Positions 7,776 to 16,436 of a DNA stretch of 64,000 nt are shown in pieces; position 1 is the stretch's first letter; each line of letters starts with the position of its first letter. The notes beneath the pieces are model-generated. The model was not told where the DNA came from and made no database searches. It worked only from the letters and a program-made list of their open reading frames with translations. Where the stretch lies: NCBI GenBank assembly GCA_965220825.1, contig OZ244839.1, positions 2,108,001 through 2,172,000 on the forward strand, given 5' to 3'. The translations under genes were made by a program, and so were the position numbers. This DNA is from G965220825 sp965220825. Its GTDB lineage: Bacteria > Pseudomonadota > Alphaproteobacteria > UBA828.

Positions 7776-9644
7776 ATGGACCGGCCGCTGCTCGACGTAC
7801 AGGGCATTTCCGTGGACCTGGTGCGGCGCGGGACGCGCGAGGCGATCCTCCGCGATGTGAGCTTCTCGCTGCGGGAGCGCCAGGTGCTCGGCATCATCGG
7901 CGAGAGCGGGTCGGGCAAGACGGTGCTGAGCCGGGTGCTGGTGAACGCCGTCGCGGAGCCGCTCGCCATCACGGCGGGCAGCGTGGAGTATCGCGGGCGC
8001 GACCTGCTGACGATCCCGGCCGAGGAGATGCAGGGCCTGCGCGGGCGCGAGATCGGCTATATCGGCTCGGATCCCGGCAGTGCGCTGGACCCGACCATCC
8101 CCGTGGGCCGGCAGATCGTGGAGAAGCTCCGCGCGGTGGACCACGAACGATCCAAGGAGTCCGCCCGGCAGCGCGCGCTCGAGGTGCTGCGGGCGGTGCG
8201 CATGCCCCGGCCCGAGACGCGCTTCGAGGAGTTTCCCTTCCAATATTCGGGCGGAATGATGCAGCGCGCGCTCATCGTCGACGCGCTGGTGACGAACCCC
8301 GCCTTCCTCATCGCCGACAATGTGACGCAGCAGCTCGACGTGACGGTGGCGGCGCAGATCATCCGGCTGATGCGCGATCTGCGCGACGAACTGGACACCG
8401 CGATTATCTTCATCTCGTCCTCGCTCGCCGTGGTGCGCGAGATCGCGGACGACATCATCGTTCTCCAGGAAGGCCGGATCATCGAGCGATCCACGCCGGA
8501 GCGGATCGTCTCGGCGCCGGAGCACGACTATTCCAGGCGGCTGCTCGAGCGCATCCCGCGCATCTGGGCGGTGGACGAGCGCGCCGCGCCGAAGGAGGCG
8601 GCGGGCGAGGAGCCCATCCTCCGGGTGGACGACGTCTACAAGACCTACCGGGTGAACGATCCCACCCGGTTCTTCGGCCACAACGACGTGGAGGCGGTGC
8701 GGGGCGTCACCTTCGACGTCCAGGCGGGCGAGAATTTCGGGATCGTGGGCGAATCCGGCTGCGGGAAGTCCACCCTCTCCCGGCTCCTGAGCTGGATCGA
8801 GGCGCCGGACAAGGGCTCGATCCACTTCGAGGGCACCGATGTCGCGCGCATGAACCGGCGCAAGCTGCTGGATCTACGCCACCGCTTCCAGCTCCTGCTG
8901 CAGGACCCCTATAACGCCATGCCGCCCCACATGCCGGTGGGCCGCACGATCCTGGAGCCGCTGCTCATCCACGGCGGCATGGGCAAGCGCGCGATGCGCG
9001 AGCGGGTGCTCGACGTGATGCACGAAGTCGGCCTGCCTCATGAGATCTACAACCATCTCCAGGTGGGCCTGAGCGCGGGCCAGCGTCAGCGGATCAACCT
9101 TGCGCGCGCATTGGTGCTGGAGCCGCGCCTGCTGATTCTGGACGAGACTCTCTCGGCCCTCGACCAGGTGGAGCAGTCGCGTCTGCTGGAAATTTTCGAC
9201 AAGCTCCAGGCGGAGCACGGCTTTACCTATATCTTCATCTCCCACGACCTCGCCATGGTGCGCCGCGCATGTACGCGGATCGCGGTGATGTATCTCGGCA
9301 AGATCGTCGAGATCGCGGACAACCGCACCGTCTTCTTCGACCCCGGCCACCCCTACACCAAGGCGTTGCTGAGCGCCGTGCCCACCATCGAACAGCGCCG
9401 CTACGACGCGAAGGAGTGCCTGCTCGAAGGCGAGCCGCCCAGCCCTATCGGCATCCCGCCGGGGTGCAGCTTCAACTCCCGCTGCCCGCTGGCCTTCGAC
9501 CGCTGCACGACCGAAGAGCCCGCGCTCGCCGACCGCGGCGCCCAGGGCATGACCGCCTGCCACTGGGGCAACGCCACCGAAGACGAACTCGCCGCCGCCG
9601 CCGCCGCGAACCGGACATGGCGGGCGGAGCGGGAGCTCGCCTAG
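7776..9644 (+). CDS. Fused tandem ABC ATPase (DppD-DppF type) with a degenerate first nucleotide site
   Basis: A 622-residue protein with two nucleotide-binding domains. NBD1 (residues 5-265) has Walker A GESGSGKT at 42-49 and signature YSGGMMQR at 157-164. However, the Q-loop glutamine is serine (GSDP, S98), the catalytic glutamate after Walker B is asparagine (IADNVTQQLD, N182) and the switch histidine is serine (ISSSLAVV, S215). NBD2 (residues 281-585) is intact: Walker A GESGCGKS at 325-332, LSAGQRQR, LLILDETLSALD and FISHDLAMV. The oligo_HPY tail (HPYTKALLSAVPT) carries four cysteines (GCSFNSRC, C in FDRC, C in TACHW). It powers the transporter of the preceding three genes. By family knowledge NBD1 should bind but scarcely hydrolyse ATP. 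Confidence 0.93.
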   Translation: MDRPLLDVQGISVDLVRRGTREAILRDVSFSLRERQVLGIIGESGSGKTVLSRVLVNAVAEPLAITAGSVEYRGRDLLTIPAEEMQGLRGREIGYIGSDPGSALDPTIPVGRQIVEKLRAVDHERSKESARQRALEVLRAVRMPRPETRFEEFPFQYSGGMMQRALIVDALVTNPAFLIADNVTQQLDVTVAAQIIRLMRDLRDELDTAIIFISSSLAVVREIADDIIVLQEGRIIERSTPERIVSAPEHDYSRRLLERIPRIWAVDERAAPKEAAGEEPILRVDDVYKTYRVNDPTRFFGHNDVEAVRGVTFDVQAGENFGIVGESGCGKSTLSRLLSWIEAPDKGSIHFEGTDVARMNRRKLLDLRHRFQLLLQDPYNAMPPHMPVGRTILEPLLIHGGMGKRAMRERVLDVMHEVGLPHEIYNHLQVGLSAGQRQRINLARALVLEPRLLILDETLSALDQVEQSRLLEIFDKLQAEHGFTYIFISHDLAMVRRACTRIAVMYLGKIVEIADNRTVFFDPGHPYTKALLSAVPTIEQRRYDAKECLLEGEPPSPIGIPPGCSFNSRCPLAFDRCTTEEPALADRGAQGMTACHWGNATEDELAAAAAANRTWRAERELA

Positions 9645-9693
9645 CGGGAGCCCCTGCGGTCGCGCGCCGAGCCTTCCCGAAGGACGGCGGTAT

Positions 9694-10587
9694 CTATCGC
9701 CCGCCGCCCTGACGATCCAGAAAGTCCCGCAACGCGGTGAAATAAGCCTCCGGCTCCTCGAAGAAGGGCGTGTGGGAGCTGTTGGGCAGGACGACCATCT
9801 CGGCGTCCGGCAGGGCGTTCAACATGAGGCGGGAGCATTCCGGCGTAAGCTCGTCATGCTGGCCGGTCACGACCAGGCAGGGCACCGTGATCCGCTCCAT
9901 GTCGGCGAGCCGGTCCCAGTCGCGCAGCGTGCCGGCGCAGCAGAACTCGTTGGGCCCCCACATGGTGCCGTAGACCGCCATGTTGAGACCCTCGAGCGAG
10001 CGCTTCAACGGCGCGGGCCATTCGTCGAGCCGGCACAGATGCCGATAGTAGAGGATCGTCACCGCGGCGTCGTAGGCGGGGTGGTCTATCGTGCCCTGCG
10101 CCTCGTGGCGCTGCATCATGGCGACCGTCTCGGGCCCGAGCGCCGCGCGGAGGCGCTGCAGCTCCGAAATCATGTGCGGGATACTGCCGGCGCCGTTCGC
10201 GAGCACGTAGGACGCGACGTTGTCCAGATATTTCAGGCAGTATTCCGTTCCAAGCCAGGTGCCCCAGGATTGGCCGAGCAGGTGCACCCGGCCGAGCCCG
10301 AGTGCTGCGCGCACCGCCTCGAGCTCCTCCACATAGCGGGCGACGTTGAAGAGCGACGTGTCGTCGGGCTTGTCCGATTCGCCGCAGCCGAGCTGGTCGT
10401 AGGCCACCACGCGATAGCCGTGCTCGGTCATCACCGCGTGGCTGTCCCGCACATAGTCGCAGGTCGCGCCGGGGCCGCCATGCAGGCAGAGGAGGACCCT
10501 CTCCCCCTCGCCATAGCTGTAGACGGCCACCTCGCCGCCCTCCACGGGGACGCGGAAGGTCTCGTCGGGTTGTCTTTCTTCGCTCAT
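9694..10587 (-). CDS. Alpha/beta hydrolase, proline iminopeptidase-like
   Basis: A 297-residue hydrolase. It has the oxyanion motif HGGPGATCDYV (residues 36-46), nucleophile elbow GQSWGTWLG, a cap region rich in aromatic residues (residues 130-210), acid residue in VVTGQHDELTP and the terminal histidine in NSSHTPFFEEPE. This matches the proline-specific peptidase family (TIGR01250), whose members release N-terminal proline or hydrolyse amides and esters. It faces the end of the peptide ABC operon, consistent with using imported peptides, but that link is only positional. Confidence 0.85.
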   Translation of the reverse strand: MSEERQPDETFRVPVEGGEVAVYSYGEGERVLLCLHGGPGATCDYVRDSHAVMTEHGYRVVAYDQLGCGESDKPDDTSLFNVARYVEELEAVRAALGLGRVHLLGQSWGTWLGTEYCLKYLDNVASYVLANGAGSIPHMISELQRLRAALGPETVAMMQRHEAQGTIDHPAYDAAVTILYYRHLCRLDEWPAPLKRSLEGLNMAVYGTMWGPNEFCCAGTLRDWDRLADMERITVPCLVVTGQHDELTPECSRLMLNALPDAEMVVLPNSSHTPFFEEPEAYFTALRDFLDRQGGGR

Positions 10588-10820
10588 CGCGCACCCCGCC
10601 TCGTTTCGCGTTCATGCTCCGGATCCGCAGCACGCGCCGGCGCGACCGCCGCGCGCTCCTGCACAATCGGCACTGTAGCACCGAGCGGCGGCCATGTTGG
10701 CAACGACCGGAAGCCGAAAGCGGGAAAACGTCCATTGCACCCGTCGAGACGGATAGAGGCTTATCCCCGAAGGGCTCGTGTGGCACGGTACCGCCCGGCT
10801 CCGGAAGCGGTGGGTACGGA

Positions 10821-12587
10821 ATGACGACAGGCAGCTCCGATCGGCACGGCGGCGTCCGCTATGAGCCCAACGAGAGACCGCCGATCGGACTCACCGCCGG
10901 GCTTGGCCTGCAGCTTGCCGTTCTCTGTATCGCGGGGATCGCGATAACGCCCGTCATCGTCGTGCGTGCCGCCGGCGGCGCGGAATCCTATCTGACCTGG
11001 GCGGTCTTCGCGGCCGTCCTGGTCAGCGGCATCAGCACGGTGCTGCAGGCGGTCCGGGTCGGGCGGATCGGCGCCGGCTATGTGCTCGCCATGGGCACCT
11101 CCGGCGCCTTTATCGCGATTTGCGTCGCCGCGATCGCGGAGGGCGGGCCCGCCATGCTCGCCACGCTGGTGGTGATCTCCTCGCTCTTCCAGTTCCTGCT
11201 CGCATGGCGGCTCTCGCTGCTCCGCCGCATCCTGACGCCGACCGTCTCGGGCACCGTCATCATGCTGATCCCCGTCACGGTCATGCCGATCGTCTTCGAC
11301 ATGCTGAGCCAGGTACCCGCGGGCACCTCGGAACTCGGCGCGCCGCTCGCGGCGCTCGCGACCGTCCTCGTCATATGCGGCATCTCGCTGAAGGGGCAGG
11401 GTGCCCTTCGCCTCTGGGCGCCGGTCATGGGCATCGTCGCCGGCTGCGGGGTGGCGGGCTATTTCGGCTTCTACGAAGTGGGCGGCATTGCCGCGGCGGC
11501 ATGGGTGGGCGTGCCCGCGGGCGGATGGCCCGGATTCGATATCGACTTCGGGCCGGTTTTCTGGAGCCTGCTGCCGGCTTTCGTGTTCGTGACCCTGGTG
11601 GGCGCCATCGAGACGGTGGGCGACGGCATCGCCATTCAGCGCGTCTCCTGGCGCAAGCCCCGGTCGGTGGACTTTCGGGCGATACAGGGCGCGGTAAGCG
11701 CCGACGGCGTGGGCAACCTGCTCTCCGGCCTGATGGGGACCGTGCCCAACACGACCTATTCGACCAGCGTGTCGGTCACCGCCCTCACAGGCGTCGGCGC
11801 ACGCAGCGTGGGTGTCGCGCTCGGGATCACCTTCGTCCTGGTGGCGTTCGTTCCGAAGGCGCTCGCCGCGGTGCTGGCGATCCCGGCACCGGTCGGCGCG
11901 GCCTACATCACCGTGCTTCTCGGCATGCTCTTCGTGGTCGGCATGCGGATCGTCGTCCAGGACGGTGTGGACTACCGCAAGGGCCTTATCGCCGGGGTGT
12001 CCTTCTGGGTGGGCGTGGGCTTTCAGAGCGGCATGATCTTCCCCGACCATGTCGCCGGAATCGCCAGCGGCCTCCTGGACAACGGCATCACGGCGGGCGG
12101 GCTGGTGGCGATCCTGCTCACCCTCTTCGTCGAGCTGGCGGCGCCCCGCCGGCGGCGCATCCGCGTACCGTTCGAGGTCGCCTCACTGCCGAAGATCAGC
12201 ACGTTCCTGCGGTCCTTCGCCGCCCGCAGCCGCTGGGACGAGGCGATGGCGTACCGCATCGACGCGGCGGCCGAGGAGGCGATGCTGACTCTGCTGCGCC
12301 ACGAGGAAGAGGAAGAGGCGGCGGGTACGCCGCACCTGGAGCGCCGCCTGCTGCTCACCGCCCACAAGGAGGGCGGCGCCGCGGTGCTGGAGTTCATCGC
12401 CGCACCAGACGAAAAGAATCTCGAGGACCGGCTCATGCTGGTCGGCAAGGCCGACGAAGACGCGCCGGAGCGGGAGGTGTCGCTGCGGCTCCTGCGCCAC
12501 CTCGCCTCCTCCGTCCACCATCAGCAGTATCACGACACGGATATCGTCACGATCCGCGTAGACGCCGGTACGCCCCGCGCCGGCTGA
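10821..12587 (+). CDS. NCS2-family nucleobase permease with a C-terminal anti-sigma-like ATP-binding (HATPase) tail
   Basis: 588 residues. Residues 20-440 form a uracil/xanthine permease-type transporter: about twelve or more hydrophobic segments and the family motif region LSGLMGTVPNTTYSTSVSVTA. Residues 443-588 are soluble and resemble RsbW/SpoIIAB-type HATPase domains (LPKISTFLRSFAARSRW, a helix ending in AAEEAMLTLL where the N-box would lie, and a final VSLRLLRHLASSVHHQQY...DIVTIRV). The N-box asparagine and the glycine-rich ATP lid are not clear, so the tail may be degenerate. Start ATG 10821 gives a normal permease N-terminus. Similar permease-HATPase fusions occur in other alphaproteobacteria to my recollection. 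It is followed by the convergent deacetylase gene; a role in purine uptake is likely. Confidence 0.82.
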   Translation: MTTGSSDRHGGVRYEPNERPPIGLTAGLGLQLAVLCIAGIAITPVIVVRAAGGAESYLTWAVFAAVLVSGISTVLQAVRVGRIGAGYVLAMGTSGAFIAICVAAIAEGGPAMLATLVVISSLFQFLLAWRLSLLRRILTPTVSGTVIMLIPVTVMPIVFDMLSQVPAGTSELGAPLAALATVLVICGISLKGQGALRLWAPVMGIVAGCGVAGYFGFYEVGGIAAAAWVGVPAGGWPGFDIDFGPVFWSLLPAFVFVTLVGAIETVGDGIAIQRVSWRKPRSVDFRAIQGAVSADGVGNLLSGLMGTVPNTTYSTSVSVTALTGVGARSVGVALGITFVLVAFVPKALAAVLAIPAPVGAAYITVLLGMLFVVGMRIVVQDGVDYRKGLIAGVSFWVGVGFQSGMIFPDHVAGIASGLLDNGITAGGLVAILLTLFVELAAPRRRRIRVPFEVASLPKISTFLRSFAARSRWDEAMAYRIDAAAEEAMLTLLRHEEEEEAAGTPHLERRLLLTAHKEGGAAVLEFIAAPDEKNLEDRLMLVGKADEDAPEREVSLRLLRHLASSVHHQQYHDTDIVTIRVDAGTPRAG

Positions 12588-12656
12588 TCGTCAGCCGGGG
12601 AACATCTCCGCCAGGCGTGGCGCGCGGCGCCGTTGAACGCGGAGAAGCGCCGCCTT

Positions 12657-13568
12657 TCAGCGCGCTTGCGCACCCTCCGTCGTGCCGTCGAAGGGGTGGC
12701 GCCGCCGGAAGTCGTCCGCCATCTCCCCCATGGTCACCATGCGCACGCCCCTGTGCGCCAGCATGTGGTCGATGAGCCGTTCCAGCATCATCAGCACCTG
12801 GGGCTTGCCGGCGCAATCCGGGTGGATCACGCAAGGGAAGATCGCATAGTCGTGGTGGCGGTAGACCCAGTCGAACTGGTCGCGCCACAGCTGCTCGATG
12901 TCCCGCGGACTGACCCAGCCATGACTGTTGGGGAAAGTCTTCACGAACATCATGGGCGGCGCATCGTCCAGATACCAGCTCGCGGGCAGCTCGACGAGGT
13001 CCACGGGCGTGCCGGCCACCCACGGCTTCATCCAGTCCTTGGCATCGCCCCCATAGTCGATCTTGGTCCAGCTGTCTCCCTTGCGGAGATAGTAGGGGGT
13101 GTAGTCGTCCTCCATGAGGCTGCGGTCGTAGAGGAAGCCGCGCTCAAGCAGGAGGTCGATGGTATTGGGGCTGAATTCCCACCACGGCGCCGAATAGCCC
13201 ACCGGGCGGCGGCCCGAGAGCGCGGTCACCAGTTCGATGCACCTGTCCAGCACATCGGCCTCCTGCTGGCGGGACATGGCCAGCGGGTTCTCATGGGTAT
13301 AGCCATGCACGCCGAGCTCGTGGCCCTGCTTCACCACCATCTCCGCCGCTTCCGGGAAGCTCTCGATGGAGTGGCCGGTGATATCCCAGGTGGTCCTGAT
13401 GCCGTAGCGCTCCATCAGTTCGAGAAGCCGCGGCACGCCGCGCTTCGCAGCGAAAACTCCCCGCGAAATGTCGCAAGGCGAATCCGCCCCGCCGAACGAG
13501 CCGATCCAGAGCGAAACGGAATCGAAATGGGGGTTGATGCAGACCTGAATGTCTTTCGCCGTCGCCAT
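12657..13568 (-). CDS. Polysaccharide deacetylase family protein, Helicobacter PgdA-like
   Basis: 303 residues of NodB-type fold. The layout closely follows the PgdA-like subfamily: an early metal Asp (FDSVSLWIGSFGG), GVPRLLELMERYGIRTTWDITGHSIESFP, the metal histidines in HELGVHGYTHENP, GYSAPWWEFSPNT, LVELPASWYLDDAPPMMF and the late IHPDCAGKPQVL. There is no signal peptide, so the enzyme is cytoplasmic. Relatives act on peptidoglycan, allantoin or other acylated nitrogen compounds; next to a purine-type permease and a C45 acyltransferase a nitrogen-compound substrate is plausible, but this is inference. Confidence 0.8.
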   Translation of the reverse strand: MATAKDIQVCINPHFDSVSLWIGSFGGADSPCDISRGVFAAKRGVPRLLELMERYGIRTTWDITGHSIESFPEAAEMVVKQGHELGVHGYTHENPLAMSRQQEADVLDRCIELVTALSGRRPVGYSAPWWEFSPNTIDLLLERGFLYDRSLMEDDYTPYYLRKGDSWTKIDYGGDAKDWMKPWVAGTPVDLVELPASWYLDDAPPMMFVKTFPNSHGWVSPRDIEQLWRDQFDWVYRHHDYAIFPCVIHPDCAGKPQVLMMLERLIDHMLAHRGVRMVTMGEMADDFRRRHPFDGTTEGAQAR

Positions 13569-13604
13569 GGTCTTTTCTCCCGTTCCCGTCTCGGCGCGGC
13601 GCCT

Positions 13605-13967
13605 TCAGCCTCGCGGATACGCAGGCGCGACGGCCTTCGGCGCCGCGGCATCGAGAGCGCCGAGCAAGCGCGTATCCAGCGGGTCCAGCGGACGCCCGAG
13701 GATCTCCTCGGCCGCCATCCAGATCTGCGGGAGATGCTCGACAAGGGTGATGCGGCCGGTCGCATTCCGCAGGACATAGCGGTTGTTCGCCCAGTCCGAG
13801 ACTGTGAAGCCGTAGAAACCCAATATCCGATTGATCAGGTCGACGCGGCGATTCCGATCGAGATAGCGGGCGCGGCCGCTATCGGCCGCGGCAGCGCCCG
13901 CGTCCGAGTCCGTGCCCGCTTCCGTCCAATGGGTCTCGCCGGACAGCATGGCGCAGAACGCACACAT
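13605..13967 (-). CDS. Conserved small protein with N-terminal CxxC, function unknown
   Basis: A 120-residue soluble protein starting MCAFCAMLSGETHWTEAG. The CAFC pair could bind metal or be redox-active. The middle (DLINRILGFYGFTVSDWANNRYVLRNATGRITLVEHLPQIWMAAEEILG) looks folded and conserved, the ends less so. It lies between two minus-strand hydrolase genes with short gaps (36 and 39 bases), so the three are probably one transcript. I do not recognise a characterised homologue. Confidence 0.7.
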   Translation of the reverse strand: MCAFCAMLSGETHWTEAGTDSDAGAAAADSGRARYLDRNRRVDLINRILGFYGFTVSDWANNRYVLRNATGRITLVEHLPQIWMAAEEILGRPLDPLDTRLLGALDAAAPKAVAPAYPRG

Positions 13968-14006
13968 GATATCCGCCTTCCTCCGGAACCCGGGCGGTGC
14001 CGCCGC

Positions 14007-15098
14007 TCAGGCCGCCAGCCTGTATTCCTCGAATTCGGAGCTGCAAGGCTGGGTATCGGTGATGTGGAGCGCCCGCTGCTTCAGCGCGATCACGATTGCG
14101 TGACGGGTCTCCAGCCGCAACCGCTCCGGCTCGTCTTCGTCGTAATGGGCGCAGATGGAATGCGGATGGGAGAAGTGGTCGGAAAGCGCCGATTTGATGG
14201 TGCCCGTATCCAGCTCCTGGGCCTGGCGCAGCAGCCGTTCCAGCCGGACATTGCGGTACATGGTGTTGGGCCACAGCCGGGCCACTTCCGACTCCACGTC
14301 GAGGGCGCAGAAGTGGTTGGAGTGGGTGAGCAGCCCGTCCTCGGGGTAGATGAAGGCCTCCTTGTCCGGACCGGTCTCGATATCGATGGCGATGCCGTCT
14401 TCATGCGCGATCAGGAAGTTCATGGAGACCGTGCGGTTGGTGCCGCAGGCGCCCAGGATGGCCTCTTGCATGTTGCGCGCGTTCAGGATGTCCCGCACCC
14501 GCATGCGGAAGGGCTTCTCATATTCGTGACTGCCGTCTTCGCGCGTCATCATCGCGTTGATGACGACGCCGATGCCATGCTCGTTGACGCCCTGGAGGCC
14601 GCCGACGGTGCCGACCTCGCCGATATGGATGTGGTCCGGCCCGTCGTCGCGCGTCACCCGCGAGACACAGGTGTGGATGTCCCGCACCCAGTCCCAGTTC
14701 TGGCCGATCAGGGTCTCGCCGGTCTTCGAGCGCTCGGGCAGCACGGCGAATGCGGTACAGGCGTCCTGCGCCACCGGCTCGGCCTTTGCCGCGCCGGCGT
14801 GCTTCATCATGTTGACGAGCAGCTCGTAGCGAACATTGAGCAGCGTGACCTCTTCGAGGCTGCGGCCCGAGCCCGCCGCCACGCCGTCGACCTCCTCCCA
14901 GAAGGCCGGGTCCTTGGGCCGCAGCGCTTCCGCCCATTTCGCCGCCTGGGAGAGCACGGCGTCGCGCCCGAAACCCAATATCTCGAAACGCCGGAGATAG
15001 CGGTCCAGGTTCTCGCCGATTTCCGTCGAAAGCGTCTCGCCGTGGACCCGCCCCCTCTCGAGGGGTGTTCCGGTCAGGTCGAGTACAGGCTTGGTCAT
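14007..15098 (-). CDS. C45 family autoproteolytic acyltransferase/hydrolase
   Basis: A 363-residue Ntn-hydrolase related to acyl-CoA:6-aminopenicillanate acyltransferase. The likely self-cleavage nucleophile is Cys114 in QDACTAFAVL, followed by the typical LIGQNWDW, GGLQGVNEHGIGVVINAM and a C-terminal domain with HSNHF. In this family the precursor cleaves itself before the Cys, freeing it as the catalytic N-terminus; the enzymes make or break amide bonds in the cytosol. It is probably the first gene of the C45 / CxxC / deacetylase run. The substrate cannot be read from the sequence. Confidence 0.85.
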   Translation of the reverse strand: MTKPVLDLTGTPLERGRVHGETLSTEIGENLDRYLRRFEILGFGRDAVLSQAAKWAEALRPKDPAFWEEVDGVAAGSGRSLEEVTLLNVRYELLVNMMKHAGAAKAEPVAQDACTAFAVLPERSKTGETLIGQNWDWVRDIHTCVSRVTRDDGPDHIHIGEVGTVGGLQGVNEHGIGVVINAMMTREDGSHEYEKPFRMRVRDILNARNMQEAILGACGTNRTVSMNFLIAHEDGIAIDIETGPDKEAFIYPEDGLLTHSNHFCALDVESEVARLWPNTMYRNVRLERLLRQAQELDTGTIKSALSDHFSHPHSICAHYDEDEPERLRLETRHAIVIALKQRALHITDTQPCSSEFEEYRLAA

Positions 15099-15175
15099 GG
15101 TTGCCTCCCGCGGGCCGCTTGGCCTCTGGCCGAAAGCCTAGCGCGACCGCCGGCGCAAGAGAAGCCGATGTCCTC

Positions 15176-15276
15176 CGTTCAGGACGTTTGAGGGGCCGTG
15201 CAAGTCCGGCGCACCGGCAATATGGGCGGTCGCGCGTCGCCCCTTTTTTTGGTGCGCGGGTCTCCAGGCCCGCACC
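15176..15276. repeat. Decayed IS481-like remnant carrying palindromic repeat copy 2
   Basis: The 17 bases at 15176-15192 (CGTTCAGGACGTTTGAG) match the end of an IS481-like transposase remnant at 59425-59441. Bases 15193-15272 match 59597-59677 (GGGCCGTGCAAGTCCGGCG, then GGGCGGTCGCGCGTCGCCCC and a T-run). The 155 bases that separate these parts at 59 kb are absent here. At 15251-15276 lies a compact hairpin version of the repeat (GGTGCGCGGG...CCCGCACC). The element sits between two minus-strand genes. It marks an old insertion now reduced to about 100 bases. Confidence 0.75.
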
Positions 15277-15297
15277 AAACCTGTCAGGAGAGCCCAC

Positions 15298-16344
15298 TCA
15301 CTCCAGATCGAGGGGCGGGATTTCGGCGACCTTCACCGGGCCCACGAAGAGCGTGCCGTCCTGGGCCGTCACCGGCACCTCGCGCAGCACCGGCGGCCCA
15401 CCGTCCTCGGGCTTGTCGGCCATCATGTTGAAGGCGACCTTGGCGATGAAGCCGTCGCCGAGCGGGATCGCATTGCTCATGATCAGTGCGTCGATCACGT
15501 CGCCATAGCCGATGATGTCGGCGGTGAATGCGCCGATGGGACGCATCTCGCCGTCGAGCGCGAGCGTGCCCTTGCTCCGGATGCCGAGCGGCCCCCACCG
15601 GACCTTGAAGTCCGTGAGTTCCACGACGCCGCCGCCGTCCCGCCAGGCGGCGATCGCGGCGCTCGTTTCGTCCGCCGCGAGGACCGGGCCGATAAGGCTC
15701 GCGTCGAGATCGAGGAAGGAGAGGTTCTCACCGAGGCCCGCGCCCTCGCCGCTCGGCAGATCGATCTCGCGGAGCGCGAGTGCGGCACGGAGCGCCTCCC
15801 CGGCCTCCTCGCCCCCCTCCGCCTCCTGGTCGACGAAGCCGTTGGCGCTCAGCGTCTGGATGCGCGCGGTGCCGGCGTCCCAGACGCCGTCCACCTCCAC
15901 CCCCTCCATGTCGAGCGCCACGTCCCGGACGCGCCAGTCTCCGTCGAGGCGGACGGTGAGCTGCCCGTCCGCGATACGCCAGTCGATCTCCCGCCATTCG
16001 CCGCCGTCCTGGATGCGCACCGCGTTCTGCCGATCGGGGAAGACCGTCACCTTGCCGTAGTTCCACGGGCGCATGCGGGCGTGGAAGCGGTCGGCGGCCC
16101 AGCTCCAGCCATTCTCCGAGTCCTCGATCCGGGGTTCGGAGAAGACGATGTCGAAATACAGCGGGAAGCCCGTCACCGCGGTACCGGCATGCTCTACCAC
16201 GACGCCCCGCGCGCGCTGCTCCTCCACCCAGACCGCGATCCGATCCTCGATCGCGCCGGCGGCGATAAACCAGTACGCCGTGTACCCGCCGGCGGCGATC
16301 CCGATCCCACCGGCGAGAGCGAGGGCGAGGGGAACGATGCGCAT
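15298..16344 (-). CDS. DUF2125-type envelope protein
   Basis: A 348-residue protein with an N-terminal hydrophobic segment (residues 4-26) that acts as a membrane anchor or uncleaved signal. The remainder consists of beta-rich stretches (TAVTGFPLYFDIVFSEPRIE, LTVRLDGDWRVRDVALDMEGV, LTDFKVRWGPLGIRSKGTLALDGEM). This pattern is that of DUF2125, an alphaproteobacterial family with periplasmic, AsmA-like repeats and no known enzyme activity. It stands alone; the next gene upstream ends about 90 bases away. Confidence 0.8.
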   Translation of the reverse strand: MRIVPLALALAGGIGIAAGGYTAYWFIAAGAIEDRIAVWVEEQRARGVVVEHAGTAVTGFPLYFDIVFSEPRIEDSENGWSWAADRFHARMRPWNYGKVTVFPDRQNAVRIQDGGEWREIDWRIADGQLTVRLDGDWRVRDVALDMEGVEVDGVWDAGTARIQTLSANGFVDQEAEGGEEAGEALRAALALREIDLPSGEGAGLGENLSFLDLDASLIGPVLAADETSAAIAAWRDGGGVVELTDFKVRWGPLGIRSKGTLALDGEMRPIGAFTADIIGYGDVIDALIMSNAIPLGDGFIAKVAFNMMADKPEDGGPPVLREVPVTAQDGTLFVGPVKVAEIPPLDLE

Positions 16345-16436
16345 ACGTCGACTCTGCCGCCGTTCGATGCTCGGTTACCCGGCCTCTACCATACCGGACC
16401 GCGGCGCGGCAGGGGCGACCGGTGCATCCTGCCGGC

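Noticed and set aside
12633..15191. An 852-residue plus-strand open frame across three minus-strand genes
   Set aside because: Low-complexity, Arg/His-rich translation without domains; the minus-strand deacetylase and C45 genes are clear.
15176..15280. Intrinsic terminator or riboswitch at the T-run and hairpin
   Set aside because: The T-run precedes the hairpin on the plus strand, and the whole block matches the transposon remnant at 59.6 kb, so a mobile repeat explains it better.
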